Origin: Erysipelotrichaceae bacterium
GTDB taxonomy: Bacteria > Bacillota_I > Bacilli_A > Erysipelotrichales > Erysipelotrichaceae
Assembly: GCA_900759455.1 (NCBI GenBank)
Contig: CAAEVI010000097.1
Location: 1-29,715 of the forward strand
Direction: 5' to 3'
Length of the DNA stretch: 29,715 bases
Under the pieces are notes generated by a model. The model did no database searches and was not told where the DNA came from. It was given only the letters and a program-made list of their open reading frames with translations. A program made the position numbers and the translations under genes. Shown piece by piece: positions 22,846 through 29,715 of the stretch (the first letter of the stretch is position 1; each line of letters begins with the position of its first letter).

Positions 22846-23689
22846 TTTCATATACCTCATACAAACGTAAAAAAACTTTCAGATCCAGCTGCTCGCTTCT
22901 TACACGCGGATCGATGTCCGCACTTATCAACATTTTTTCAGCATGCTGTTTGTTTTCACATACCGACGAAAAATTATTAAGGATGGTTTTGCGGCGCATG
23001 CCGAAGCAGGCCTTGACCATGGCAAAGAAACGTTCCTCATCCAAAGGCTCATGTTCAATAAAGCGAAACTGCAGAACAGCACTGTCCACATTCGGCTTCG
23101 GCATAAAAACATTGCGCGGCACCTTCATCACCGGATGCACGCTGCAGCGAAACTGCGTGATGACACTAAGCGCATTATAATCCTTACTGCCCGGCTGTGC
23201 ATAAAAACGGTCTGCCACTTCTTTCTGCATCATGACCGTAATTGCGGCGATGTCTGTCCCGGATTCAAAAATCTTGAATAAAATCGGTGTCGTGATGTAA
23301 TAAGGCAGATTAGCGGCTATTACCACATCATATCCCTGCGCGCGGTAACGCTCCACCCATTGTGCAAGATCGACCTGCAGGAAGTCCTCCATCACCAGGG
23401 TAAAATTATCAAATTCAGACAGCGTATCAGCCAATACATCCTTCAGCCGCTCATCAATTTCAAAAGAGACAACCTGTTTCGCATATGTACACAGATACTG
23501 TGTCAATGCCCCGATACCGGGACCTATTTCAAAAACTGCACAATGATCGCTGACAACAGCATTCCTGGCAATCTTATCGACCACACCGCTGTCCACCAGG
23601 AAATTCTGACCATAATTTTTCTTGGCAAAAAGCGCATGGCGTTCCAGGATTTCCTTGGTCATGGATGGCGTCGCAATCGGCTTTTTCAT
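22823..23689 (-). CDS. ksgA: 16S rRNA dimethyladenosine transferase KsgA/RsmA
   Basis: KsgA dimethylates A1518 and A1519 of 16S rRNA late in 30S subunit assembly. The 288-aa protein shows KKNYGQNFLVD, the SAM-binding motif EIGPGIG (54-60) and the catalytic NLPYY (127-131), followed by the C-terminal domain with FGMRRKTILNNF. It overlaps rnmV by four bases (ATGA), and the pair, dedicated to rRNA maturation, is a conserved Firmicute gene order. Confidence 0.96.
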   Translation of the reverse strand: MKKPIATPSMTKEILERHALFAKKNYGQNFLVDSGVVDKIARNAVVSDHCAVFEIGPGIGALTQYLCTYAKQVVSFEIDERLKDVLADTLSEFDNFTLVMEDFLQVDLAQWVERYRAQGYDVVIAANLPYYITTPILFKIFESGTDIAAITVMMQKEVADRFYAQPGSKDYNALSVITQFRCSVHPVMKVPRNVFMPKPNVDSAVLQFRFIEHEPLDEERFFAMVKACFGMRRKTILNNFSSVCENKQHAEKMLISADIDPRVRSEQLDLKVFLRLYEVYENESGSTC

Positions 23690-24228
23690 GCAAATCCTCC
23701 TTTTTTCAACAATTCCCTCACTTCATCCGGATGCACCTGCAGAAGATTCAGACGTTTGAGCAAGGTTTTCGCATTCGGTTTTCCCAGATGATACATCCTG
23801 CCCAGCCATTCCCGGCGGACAGCACTGTCTGCTTTTCCCTGCAGCCCTAATTCCATGATATCATCCATCGTAAATGTCACTTCGTTTTGTTCTGTATACG
23901 TAAAGCAATGTTCCAGCGCTTCTAACAAATCTTCCCGGCGGGCATGTTCCACACCGACTTTCTTCGGTGTCTTTGCCTTGTTCTTTTCAATATAAGCATT
24001 CTTGCATCCATCTACCGCATCATTGATCATACGACGGATTTTTTCGCCGGGATAATCCGGATCGGTGAAGATGATGACTCCGCAGCGCTGCTGTGCCTCT
24101 TTGATCAGTTCCAGTGTTTCAGCCGATAACGCAAGTCCGTTCGTTTCAATTGTCTCACAGTCAAAATACTGCTGCAGGACATTGGTATCATGATGTCCTT
24201 CTACGACGATTACTTCTTTGATTCTCAC
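23686..24228 (-). CDS. rnmV: Ribonuclease M5
   Basis: RNase M5 makes the final cuts that mature 5S rRNA. The 180-aa protein has an N-terminal TOPRIM domain with catalytic Glu10 (VVEGHHD) and the Asp pair Asp56/Asp58 (FTDPDYPGEKIR), then the family-specific C-terminal region including VGVEHARREDLLEAL. It starts with GTG, preceded by GGAGG at eight bases. It is the first gene of the rnmV-ksgA-ispE-ligase operon. Confidence 0.95.
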   Translation of the reverse strand: MRIKEVIVVEGHHDTNVLQQYFDCETIETNGLALSAETLELIKEAQQRCGVIIFTDPDYPGEKIRRMINDAVDGCKNAYIEKNKAKTPKKVGVEHARREDLLEALEHCFTYTEQNEVTFTMDDIMELGLQGKADSAVRREWLGRMYHLGKPNAKTLLKRLNLLQVHPDEVRELLKKGGFA

Positions 24229-24252
24229 TTGCCTGCCTCCTCACTTGTTGGT

Positions 24253-24281
24253 ATTATCGCACAAAATCATCTTTTTTTCAT
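24253..24281 (-). promoter_or_regulatory. Probable promoter of the rnmV operon
   Basis: GATAAT (24258-24253) preceded by TGC forms an extended -10, with ATGAAA (24281-24276) at 17 nt. It lies about 25 nt before the GTG start. Confidence 0.5.
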
Positions 24282-24378
24282 TAAATATTTCATATCTGTA
24301 AGTGATGCGCCGCTCCTGCCATCTGTATTTTGTTCATTTTGCCGTCCGATTATTTACCTTTTTCTGTTTCTTCATATG

Positions 24379-24414
24379 AAAAAAGATGCCATCTCCATTT
24401 CTTAGAGTGACATC
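24379..24414 (-). terminator. Minus-strand terminator-like hairpin without an obvious gene
   Basis: On the minus strand GATGTCACTC pairs with GAGATGGCATC (one bulge, one G-U), followed by six T residues. No minus-strand gene lies directly upstream, so it may end antisense or read-through transcription that would otherwise run into rnmV. Confidence 0.45.
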
Positions 24415-24477
24415 ATCATATGTTATTATGCGTCATATTTGGATAATTATAACACAACCCTTAAACAGATATAAGAA

Positions 24478-24505
24478 TTGTCATATTCCTTGTATCTTAT
24501 ATACT
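24478..24505 (+). promoter_or_regulatory. Promoter of the frameshifted small gene
   Basis: TTGTCA (24478-24483) and TATACT (24500-24505), 16 nt apart, make a fair sigma-A promoter. The same DNA also reads GTCATATT (24480-24487), a perfect sigma-E -35, then TATACTGT 12 nt on, so sporulation control is possible. Confidence 0.45.
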
Positions 24506-24520
24506 GTAAACAGGGATAGC

Positions 24521-24775
24521 ATGCAAATTATGTATTCGGGCCTTCCAAAAGGTACCGTGAACTTAAATTTTCTTTGATTCAGAAATTAACGATTCACTTG
24601 AAGCCGATTTTTTTGAAATGAAGATGCAGTTATCGCTGTCAATCAAATCAGTGATTCTTTTCATGGATCTAACGAAACAGCTTTCCTTGTCGTTTCTTAT
24701 CCCCAGTCAGCAAACGAAGCGGACTTCGATTTTGGTATTTTCAGCTCATCTGGTCCGTGTATTTCATTTTCATGA
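24521..24775 (+). pseudogene. Frameshifted small gene of unknown function (about 85 codons)
   Basis: An ATG at 24521 with AGGG upstream and a promoter at 24478-24505 opens a frame (MQIMYSGLPKGTVNLN) that hits TGA at 24575. The next protein-like piece (FDSEINDSLEADFFEMK, 24573-24623) is in another frame. The last piece (from AVIAVNQISD at 24626 to GPCISFS at 24772) returns to the first frame and ends at TGA 24773-24775, where a terminator stem begins. Promoter, ribosome site, three complementary fragments and terminator together suggest one gene with two compensating frameshifts, near T-rich runs at about 24568-24575 and 24608-24614. Assembly error at homopolymers is an alternative. I do not recognise the protein. 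Confidence 0.45.
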
Positions 24776-24832
24776 AGTGAAGCATACGGTCACGACCTCA
24801 TGGCAAGAGGTACAGTCTTCACTTATTTTTTT
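24775..24832 (+). terminator. Terminator or attenuator before the 60-aa membrane protein
   Basis: AAGTGAAG (24775-24782) pairs with CTTCACTT (24817-24824), with a nested ACCTC/GAGGT hairpin (24795-24799, 24807-24811), and is followed by A and seven T residues. It lies between the stop of the frameshifted gene and the next start codon, 21 nt downstream, so that gene must be reached by read-through. Confidence 0.7.
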
Positions 24833-24853
24833 CATCAAGAAAGGAAAAATGTT

Positions 24854-25036
24854 ATGAATAAAAAAAAGTCTATTTTAATTATAATCTTAGGTTCTATTCT
24901 CTGTTTAGTTCTAGCTCCAATAGAGATCGTACTCATTTCAATATTTATCCTTATTTTCGGTACTCTGATTGTATATAAATTAGATTGCATATTGGAAGAA
25001 CTGAAGAACAAAAAAGAAAATGAACACAACAGTTAA
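24854..25036 (+). CDS. Small two-helix membrane protein (60 aa)
   Basis: The ATG at 24854 is preceded by GAAAGGA at about nine bases; the longer in-frame ORF from 24800 runs through the terminator and is rejected. The protein starts MNKKKS, has two hydrophobic stretches (about 7-22 and 24-43, with a proline between) and ends in a charged, cytosolic tail ELKNKKENEHNS. Its AT-rich, lysine/asparagine/isoleucine-biased codon use differs from its neighbours. It has its own terminator but no separate promoter that I can see. No family recognised; size and shape would fit a small membrane regulator or immunity-type protein, which is only speculation. Confidence 0.55.
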   Translation: MNKKKSILIIILGSILCLVLAPIEIVLISIFILIFGTLIVYKLDCILEELKNKKENEHNS

Positions 25037-25054
25037 GTAATTTGAAAATACGAT

Positions 25055-25080
25055 GAGGCCGCCGCGCCTCTCTTTTATTT
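25055..25080 (+). terminator. Intrinsic terminator of the 60-aa protein gene
   Basis: GAGGC/GCCTC with a GC-rich 6-nt loop, followed by TCTTTTATTTTT, 18 nt after the stop codon. Confidence 0.8.
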
Positions 25081-25185
25081 TTCATGATCTATAAAGAATC
25101 ACCATTATCACCGATTTTTGTTCATTTCTTATATCAGCTCCGCACCCTTGGAATCGAACAGCGAAAAAAGCATTACGCTCCATAA

Positions 25186-25232
25186 TAAAAGCGAACTCTT
25201 TTTGGCTTGAATGTCCAAAGCTCGAGTTCGCT
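25186..25232 (-). terminator. Probable terminator of the YitT-PHP-PBP operon
   Basis: A 9-bp stem AGCGAACTC/GAGTTCGCT encloses a nested TTTGG/CCAAA hairpin and is followed on the minus strand by TTTTATT. It lies about 100 nt after the PBP stop codon; I see no gene in between. Confidence 0.6.
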
Positions 25233-25333
25233 ATTAAGTTTACTATTGATTTTGTTTTTTCACCGTTACAGGCCCAATGACGTCCACCGATAAAACAGTA
25301 TTGATACCATTGGATACGCATATTCTTTTTTGA

Positions 25334-27295
25334 TTATTTCGTAATGTTTTCCAGTATTTTTTCAGCAATCGGTTCTACATACAGACTGGAACCTTCTTCT
25401 TTTGTGTTCTCCATCATGACGGTCAAAGCCACCTGATCATTGACCGCACAGGTCCATCCAATGACTTCCTTCCCGTTGTCTACCTCTGCCGACCCGGTCT
25501 TCCCAGCAGCATTTGTAGCATTTTCTCCATAGCTGTCCATCGTTTTGCGCAGATCTTCCAGCATGATCTTGGCAGTCTCACTGCTATAAGCGTTTTCCTT
25601 ATATATCTTCTTTTCGCCTTTGTCATAAATCAGATATGGCTGAAGGATCGATCCGTCATTGACATAAGCAGTATAAAGTGCTGTCAGATGAACCGGATTC
25701 ACAAGCAGATCGCCCTGTCCATAACCGGTCGCTGCCAGTTTCTGGTCATTGTTAAGATCATCCCCGTATGTGGATTTCGCTAAACTCAGCTCAAAAGGTA
25801 CGGTTTCATTGAAGCCCAGTTTATCCAAAGAGGATGACAGAGTCGAAGCCGTGATCTTATCGGCAAGCTGTGCAAAGAAGATATTGTCTGAATAGCGAAG
25901 TGCGTTGGCTAGATTGCTGTCCGCATCATAATGCTGTGTCGTCGTCACATAGTTATCGCCCCAGCTGTCATCTTTCTGCCAGCGGTCATATTTTTTAAAC
26001 ACTGTATCTGCAGTAATCGTTTTGCTTTCCAAGCCGATGGCACCACTGATTGCCTTAAACGTGGAACCCGGGCAGTAGGCTGACTGAAAGCGGCTCAGCA
26101 ACGGATTCTTTTCATCGCTGCTCAGCTTTTCCCAGGCACTGCTGTCCATGCCGTTGGCAAAATCGTTAGGATCATAAGACGGCGTACTGACTGCGCCTAG
26201 CACCTCACCGCTCGTCGAGCTCATGGCCACTGCAGCACCTTCGTTGCTTCCCATCTGTTCGTACAGTTCTTTTTGCACGTTTATAGCGATTGTCGTTGTG
26301 ATATCCTGTCCATTCACTGCCGCTTTCTCGGCAACGGTGTCTTTTTTCTGGCCATTGGCATTGTAGACGAGGATTGCCACACCATCCTGTGCATGCAGTT
26401 GTTCCTCATAGGCACCTTCCAGTCCGCTTTTCCCGATCAAGGTATCCTGGGTATAACCTTCATCGGCATATGTTTCCAGATCCTCTGCAGTAGCTGTCTG
26501 TACATAACCGGTCAAATGTGCACAGATCTCGGCATACGGATAAACGCGTCCGCTTGTGCTCTGGACACTGACACTCGCAATGCTGTCGAGTTTATCTTTC
26601 AAAGATTCATAATCTTTTTGCGATATTGTCTTCACAGGAACAAACATGCCGTCTTGGATCCATGACGCCGACATTGCCTGTTTGACGCTGTCCTGAGAAA
26701 TGTTCAGGACTTTCGCGAGTTCACCAAAGGATCCGTCATTTTGTGAACCGGCAACAAAGCCAGCCTGATATACGGTTCCATCCTGTGCCAGCGCTTCACC
26801 GTTTCGATCGAGGATCGAGCCCCGGCTGCCCTTCAGGACCTGTACGCTGATGCTGTCCTCATCGCTGAGCTGCGGGAAGATAAACGAGCTGTCCCAGTCA
26901 ATGCGGTAATTTCCGTCTTCTTTGACAATGAACACCCCATGATCGAATGCAACACTGCCTGCAGCAGTTTCCATGCTTTCATGATAAGTGACATTTGCCC
27001 CTTCCTCGCTCTCTTCACTCTTCATATTCGTAAAAGAAATATCATGCGCTTCCACGCCACTGTAAATATTCTTGTTTCGATTGATAAAATCTTCCTTGTT
27101 CCAGTTTTCCTGTGCACTGCTGCTCAAATACGCATACATGCCCTCATAATCTTCTTCCTGCAATAACTCCGTGAATTCCTTGAGTGTTTTCGTTGGTGAC
27201 GGCTGCGTGAGCAGAAAGAACAATACGGCCGCAACAATGACAACGATCACTGCTGCCGCGGCAGCAATCAATCCTGTTTTCCTGTTATTTTTCAT
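25334..27295 (-). CDS. Class B penicillin-binding protein with MecA-type N-terminal domain
   Basis: The 653-aa transpeptidase cross-links peptidoglycan outside the membrane. A signal-anchor helix (about 8-30) is followed by an NTF2-like MecA_N domain (about 34-140), the PBP dimerisation domain (about 155-320, with GSRGSILDRNG) and the transpeptidase domain. Active-site motifs are S411-T-F-K414, S469-D-N471 and K599-T-G-S602. The MecA_N domain places it with PBP2a/PBP3-type proteins, some of which have low beta-lactam affinity; resistance cannot be inferred from sequence alone. It starts 23 nt after the PHP phosphatase gene with GGGGGAG. No FtsW/RodA partner gene is adjacent, so it could serve division, elongation or sporulation. 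Confidence 0.93.
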   Translation of the reverse strand: MKNNRKTGLIAAAAAVIVVIVAAVLFFLLTQPSPTKTLKEFTELLQEEDYEGMYAYLSSSAQENWNKEDFINRNKNIYSGVEAHDISFTNMKSEESEEGANVTYHESMETAAGSVAFDHGVFIVKEDGNYRIDWDSSFIFPQLSDEDSISVQVLKGSRGSILDRNGEALAQDGTVYQAGFVAGSQNDGSFGELAKVLNISQDSVKQAMSASWIQDGMFVPVKTISQKDYESLKDKLDSIASVSVQSTSGRVYPYAEICAHLTGYVQTATAEDLETYADEGYTQDTLIGKSGLEGAYEEQLHAQDGVAILVYNANGQKKDTVAEKAAVNGQDITTTIAINVQKELYEQMGSNEGAAVAMSSTSGEVLGAVSTPSYDPNDFANGMDSSAWEKLSSDEKNPLLSRFQSAYCPGSTFKAISGAIGLESKTITADTVFKKYDRWQKDDSWGDNYVTTTQHYDADSNLANALRYSDNIFFAQLADKITASTLSSSLDKLGFNETVPFELSLAKSTYGDDLNNDQKLAATGYGQGDLLVNPVHLTALYTAYVNDGSILQPYLIYDKGEKKIYKENAYSSETAKIMLEDLRKTMDSYGENATNAAGKTGSAEVDNGKEVIGWTCAVNDQVALTVMMENTKEEGSSLYVEPIAEKILENITK

Positions 27296-27318
27296 CCCTG
27301 TCTCCCCCTTTATATAAT

Positions 27319-28119
27319 TTATAATTTATGCTTAAATTTCAGATCTGTGACAAAGTTCAGCTCCAGACCTTCCAAAATCGGATCGATCATCTCAAAGCGA
27401 TGTTTCTCCAAATATTCCTGCGGTGCATGCACATCAAGGCCATAGACCACTTTATTTCCCTTCTGCTGCACGATCTCCCAGAATTTCCGATACGGATAAG
27501 CATAGCGGGTCTCTTTCCCCAATGCCCGCTTTCCGTATTTGATGCCTCCCAGATTCACTTCTAAGGGAACATCTGCTTTTTGAGCAGCATCGCAGATCAT
27601 TCTAGCTGCCGTTTCACAGCTTTCGTTCCACTCTTTGCGTCCATACATGAACAGATCCGGATGAGCAACAATATCTGCCAGACCTTCCTCCAGCGCTTCC
27701 TTGATCTGTCCTGCATAAAGCAGGACATGCGCATCGTCTGATTCCAGATAATAATCTCCCAGCGCCATGCCATCGCGCAAAGCCATGGAATGCTGACCGA
27801 TGATACAGTAATCCAGCCGTTCCCGATAGGCTTTGATTTCTCTTTTGTAGGCCTGATAATTTTCTATTTCCATGCCGATAAAGATTTCAATCTGATCTTT
27901 GTATTTCTGCTGCAGTTGTTTGACAGAGTAAATATAATTTTCCAGCTCGCTCATATCCATGCGCTCATGTTCATTATACTGATCGGGATAAGGCGCATGG
28001 TCACTGAAACCAATGGTCTTGTATCCGGCCGAAATAGCGGCAAGTACATATTCCTCATCTTCTCCTCTGGCATGTCCACAGCGTTTGGTATGTCCGTGAT
28101 AGTTAAAATATTGTCTCAT
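27319..28119 (-). CDS. PHP-domain phosphatase, histidinol-phosphatase (HisK/HisJ) family
   Basis: From the ATG at 28119-28117 (ten bases after AAGGAG; an ATG three codons earlier is too near it) the protein has 266 residues. PHP-domain metal ligands are visible: NYHGHTKRCGHA, GFSDHAP, FIGMEIE, IIGQHS, IVAHPDL and YGLDVHAP. This family includes histidinol-phosphatase, the penultimate step of histidine synthesis. No other his gene is in the window, and the neighbours are a YitT protein and a PBP, so another phosphate ester is equally possible. It lies in the middle of that operon. Confidence 0.82.
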   Translation of the reverse strand: MRQYFNYHGHTKRCGHARGEDEEYVLAAISAGYKTIGFSDHAPYPDQYNEHERMDMSELENYIYSVKQLQQKYKDQIEIFIGMEIENYQAYKREIKAYRERLDYCIIGQHSMALRDGMALGDYYLESDDAHVLLYAGQIKEALEEGLADIVAHPDLFMYGRKEWNESCETAARMICDAAQKADVPLEVNLGGIKYGKRALGKETRYAYPYRKFWEIVQQKGNKVVYGLDVHAPQEYLEKHRFEMIDPILEGLELNFVTDLKFKHKL

Positions 28120-28140
28120 GTATCTCATTCTCCTTCATGT

Positions 28141-29025
28141 TCAGAAATCTTCTTCCTCATATGTAAAACCAAGCCCGTGAACTTCATCTGTGTCATTGAC
28201 GATAATGAACGCATTCGGATCCACCTTCAATACCTCATGCTGAAGCAGCGGATACTGTTTTTTCGAAACTACGACCATTATGACCGGCCGCTTCTCTCCG
28301 GTATAACCGCCATGTCCTTCCAGAATCGTCGTCCCGCGATACAGCACTTCATGGATATAGGCCAGCATTTCCTCATGTTTGTCGGAAATGATCATACAGC
28401 TTTTTGACTTGATGGCTCCCAGGGTCAGCATCTTATCAATCGCTACCGAACTTACAAATACCGAAATGATCCCGATCAAAGCTGCCTGCAGACCATAGGT
28501 GGCAATTCCCAGCATGACCGTCAGGGCATCGGTGATCATGACCAGCGTTGATAAAGGAAGACGGGTGTATTTATGAAGGACCAGCGGCGGAATATCCATT
28601 CCCCCGCTGCTTGCACCGCAGCGAAAGATCAGTCCTACCCCGCACCCCATCAGGATACCGCCATAAATCGTTGCCAGATACTTATCCATCACAAAATAAT
28701 TTTCCGGAAACTGAGTTGCTACGATCCAGGAGAAAACAGACAGCGACAACGGATAAAACACGGTAGAAAGCAGTGTTTTCACAGCAAACTTTTTTCCCAG
28801 AAAAGCTGTACCGACAAAAAACAGGACAATCGTCATCACATTGATCACCAGGGTCGGCTCAATATGGATCACCGGCTCTAAGGCCACCGCGATCCCGGTC
28901 AGCCCTCCGGTCAGTACATCGTTAGGCAATACAAAGACCGTAACACCCAATGCCAATATCATGTTACCTGCCATCACAAGCAGGGTTTCCGTAATATCCT
29001 TTTTTTGCAATGCCGTCTCCTCCAT
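28141..29025 (-). CDS. YitT-family membrane protein (DUF161/DUF2179)
   Basis: The 294-aa protein has five or six N-terminal membrane helices (about 12-205) with the family segments NDVLTGGLTGIA and GASSGGMDI, and a C-terminal soluble DUF2179 domain (about 215-290; RGTTILEGHGGYTGEKRPVIMVVV). YitT proteins are widespread in Firmicutes and their transport role is not established. The start is uncertain: the ATG at 29025 has only a weak site, whereas a TTG at 29010 follows GGAGGAG at six bases and may be the true start (289 aa). It is the first gene of the operon with the PHP phosphatase and the PBP. Confidence 0.88.
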   Translation of the reverse strand: MEETALQKKDITETLLVMAGNMILALGVTVFVLPNDVLTGGLTGIAVALEPVIHIEPTLVINVMTIVLFFVGTAFLGKKFAVKTLLSTVFYPLSLSVFSWIVATQFPENYFVMDKYLATIYGGILMGCGVGLIFRCGASSGGMDIPPLVLHKYTRLPLSTLVMITDALTVMLGIATYGLQAALIGIISVFVSSVAIDKMLTLGAIKSKSCMIISDKHEEMLAYIHEVLYRGTTILEGHGGYTGEKRPVIMVVVSKKQYPLLQHEVLKVDPNAFIIVNDTDEVHGLGFTYEEEDF

Positions 29026-29050
29026 TCCGATCGTTCTTTTACTAAATTTT

Positions 29051-29059
29051 ATTATATCA
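29051..29059 (-). promoter_or_regulatory. Extended -10 promoter of the YitT-PHP-PBP operon
   Basis: TGATATAAT (29059-29051 on the minus strand) is an extended -10 element 25 nt before the ATG at 29025; no clear -35. Confidence 0.5.
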
Positions 29060-29104
29060 TTTTAAATTAGGATGAAAAGAGAAAGCGTTTAACGTTCACC
29101 TTCT

Positions 29105-29129
29105 AAAAAAAACAGCTCACGCTGTTTTT
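29105..29129 (-). terminator. Intrinsic terminator of the small secreted protein gene
   Basis: A perfect 9-bp stem AAAAACAGC/GCTGTTTTT with a 4-nt loop overlaps the stop codon and ends in an eight-base T-run on the minus strand. Confidence 0.85.
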
Positions 29130-29517
29130 ATGAAAACAAAGATGCCAGCCATGATTTCGGCTCTACCTTTGCCACACAGTAATTCCAGTCATTCAATGTT
29201 CCGCGAACCTCGCACCCTTTGCCGTCTCCCACACGAATCATCAATGTACCGTTCTTCATGTCCGCCTTTATTTTCAATGTATCTTCTGTTTCTTCAAACA
29301 TCGAAAGATTATGTACCAGCACAGTATAGCGGCTCTCCTCCTGTATGCCGTCCATCAGATCGCGGTATGTTTTCTTCAGCTGCTCCTGTAAAGGATAAGT
29401 TTCCTGTGTTTCGCTGTCAAAATGAATTTCATAAGGAATCCCGTCATTATTTCTGGCAACAGCTCCCCCGCTGAGCAGCAACAGCCAAACGATTACCAGC
29501 AACACGGTTTTTTTCAC
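29128..29517 (-). CDS. Small secreted protein of unknown function
   Basis: I place the start at a GTG (29517-29515) six bases after GAGGTG; the in-frame ATG at 29538 would put that ribosome site inside the gene. The 129-aa protein starts with a clear signal sequence (MKKTVLLVIVWLLLLSGGAVA, predicted cleavage after the last Ala). The mature part is charged and soluble, with HFDSETQETYPLQEQLKKTY and two cysteines (GKGCEVRG and WNYCVAKVE) that could form a disulfide outside the cell. No family recognised. It is a single-gene unit with its own terminator, divergent from the oxidoreductase gene. Confidence 0.65.
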   Translation of the reverse strand: MKKTVLLVIVWLLLLSGGAVARNNDGIPYEIHFDSETQETYPLQEQLKKTYRDLMDGIQEESRYTVLVHNLSMFEETEDTLKIKADMKNGTLMIRVGDGKGCEVRGTLNDWNYCVAKVEPKSWLASLFS

Positions 29518-29639
29518 TATATTCACCTCATATTTCAATTATGAGGAGACGCTGTTTTTTTATACTTTTTATACTGGATTTTTTTTAGAAGCGTGATAGA
29601 ATTACTAAGGTTTGTCAGACTATGAACAGGAGGAACAAA

Positions 29640-29715
29640 ATGAAATATGATTTAGTCATCATCGGAGCAGGGCCGGGAGGCATCTTTTCCTGCTACGAAG
29701 CCAGCCGTCTCGACC
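29640..29715 (+). CDS. FAD/NAD(P)-binding oxidoreductase, N-terminus (partial)
   Basis: The ATG at 29640-29642 follows AGGAGG at good spacing. The 25 visible residues, MKYDLVIIGAGPGGIFSCYE onward, form a Rossmann-fold dinucleotide-binding motif (GxGxxG within GAGPGG) at the extreme N-terminus, typical of FAD-dependent dehydrogenases. The gene runs off the window, so the subfamily cannot be told. It is transcribed away from the small secreted protein gene. Confidence 0.8.
   Translation, partial: MKYDLVIIGAGPGGIFSCYEASRLD

Noticed and set aside
24618..24857. 79-codon plus-strand ORF
   Set aside because: It reads through the terminator hairpin and overlaps the better-supported start at 24854; only its first few codons may belong to the broken gene.
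25084..25185. 33-codon plus-strand ORF starting MIYKESPLSP
   Set aside because: No Shine-Dalgarno upstream and it starts directly after a terminator T-run.
25082..25321. 79-codon minus-strand ORF
   Set aside because: It spans the probable operon terminator and has no promoter or ribosome site.
29080..29093. Possible catabolite-response element upstream of the YitT gene
   Set aside because: The CG core and inner positions fit, but the first two bases and the last base do not match the consensus.
1..29715. tRNA, rRNA, CRISPR array, intact insertion sequence, prophage or toxin-antitoxin pair
   Set aside because: No cloverleaf, regular direct repeats, transposase, integrase or paired small toxin genes were found on either strand.

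Overview
The window looks like chromosome from a low- to mid-GC, endospore-forming Firmicute, most likely of the Erysipelotrichia. This is inferred from gene content (SpoIID, SpoIIQ-type LytM protein, Mbl, RNase M5, a YwzB/DUF1146 protein, LicT/BglG antitermination, many PTS parts) and from strong AGGAGG-type ribosome binding sites. No 16S rRNA is present to confirm it. No tRNA, rRNA, CRISPR array, intact insertion sequence or phage gene was seen. Almost all genes lie on the minus strand, in short operons bounded by clear intrinsic terminators.

Left part (1-10.4 kb): the 3' end of an unknown plus-strand gene; a two-gene amino-sugar unit (agaS, then a mannose-family PTS EIIA gene); a divergent four-helix membrane protein; a GNAT acetyltransferase with a small membrane protein; a glycogen branching enzyme; and a MarR regulator with a heterodimeric ABC exporter. 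The MarR promoter carries an operator-like palindrome whose 11-nt core recurs in the agaS/membrane-protein divergent promoter region.

Middle (10.4-14.9 kb): a textbook beta-glucoside operon in the order promoter, RAT/terminator, licT, RAT/terminator, bglP, bglA, terminator. LicT should bind both RNA sites and allow read-through when beta-glucosides are transported.

Cell envelope and sporulation block (14.95-20.7 kb): a DUF1146 protein, a large AraC-type regulator with a degenerate receiver domain, spoIID, spoIIQ, mbl and a TagO/WecA-type lipid-carrier glycosyltransferase. The sequence suggests a sigma-E-like promoter for spoIID, embedded in the terminator of the gene before it, and a sigma-F-like promoter for spoIIQ. 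This matches the known mother-cell/forespore split of the two proteins.

Right part (20.7-29.7 kb): an rnmV-ksgA-ispE operon ending in an O-antigen-ligase-like membrane protein; a 625-nt stretch holding what I read as a frameshifted small gene, its terminator and a 60-aa membrane protein; then a YitT protein, a PHP phosphatase and a class B penicillin-binding protein in one operon; a small secreted protein; and the start of a plus-strand FAD/NAD(P)-binding oxidoreductase. I found no convincing undescribed multi-gene system. The most interesting signals are regulatory: the terminator-embedded spoIID promoter, the hairpin between Shine-Dalgarno and start codon of the EIIA gene, the broken gene/attenuator locus at 24.5-25.1 kb, and the shared palindrome.
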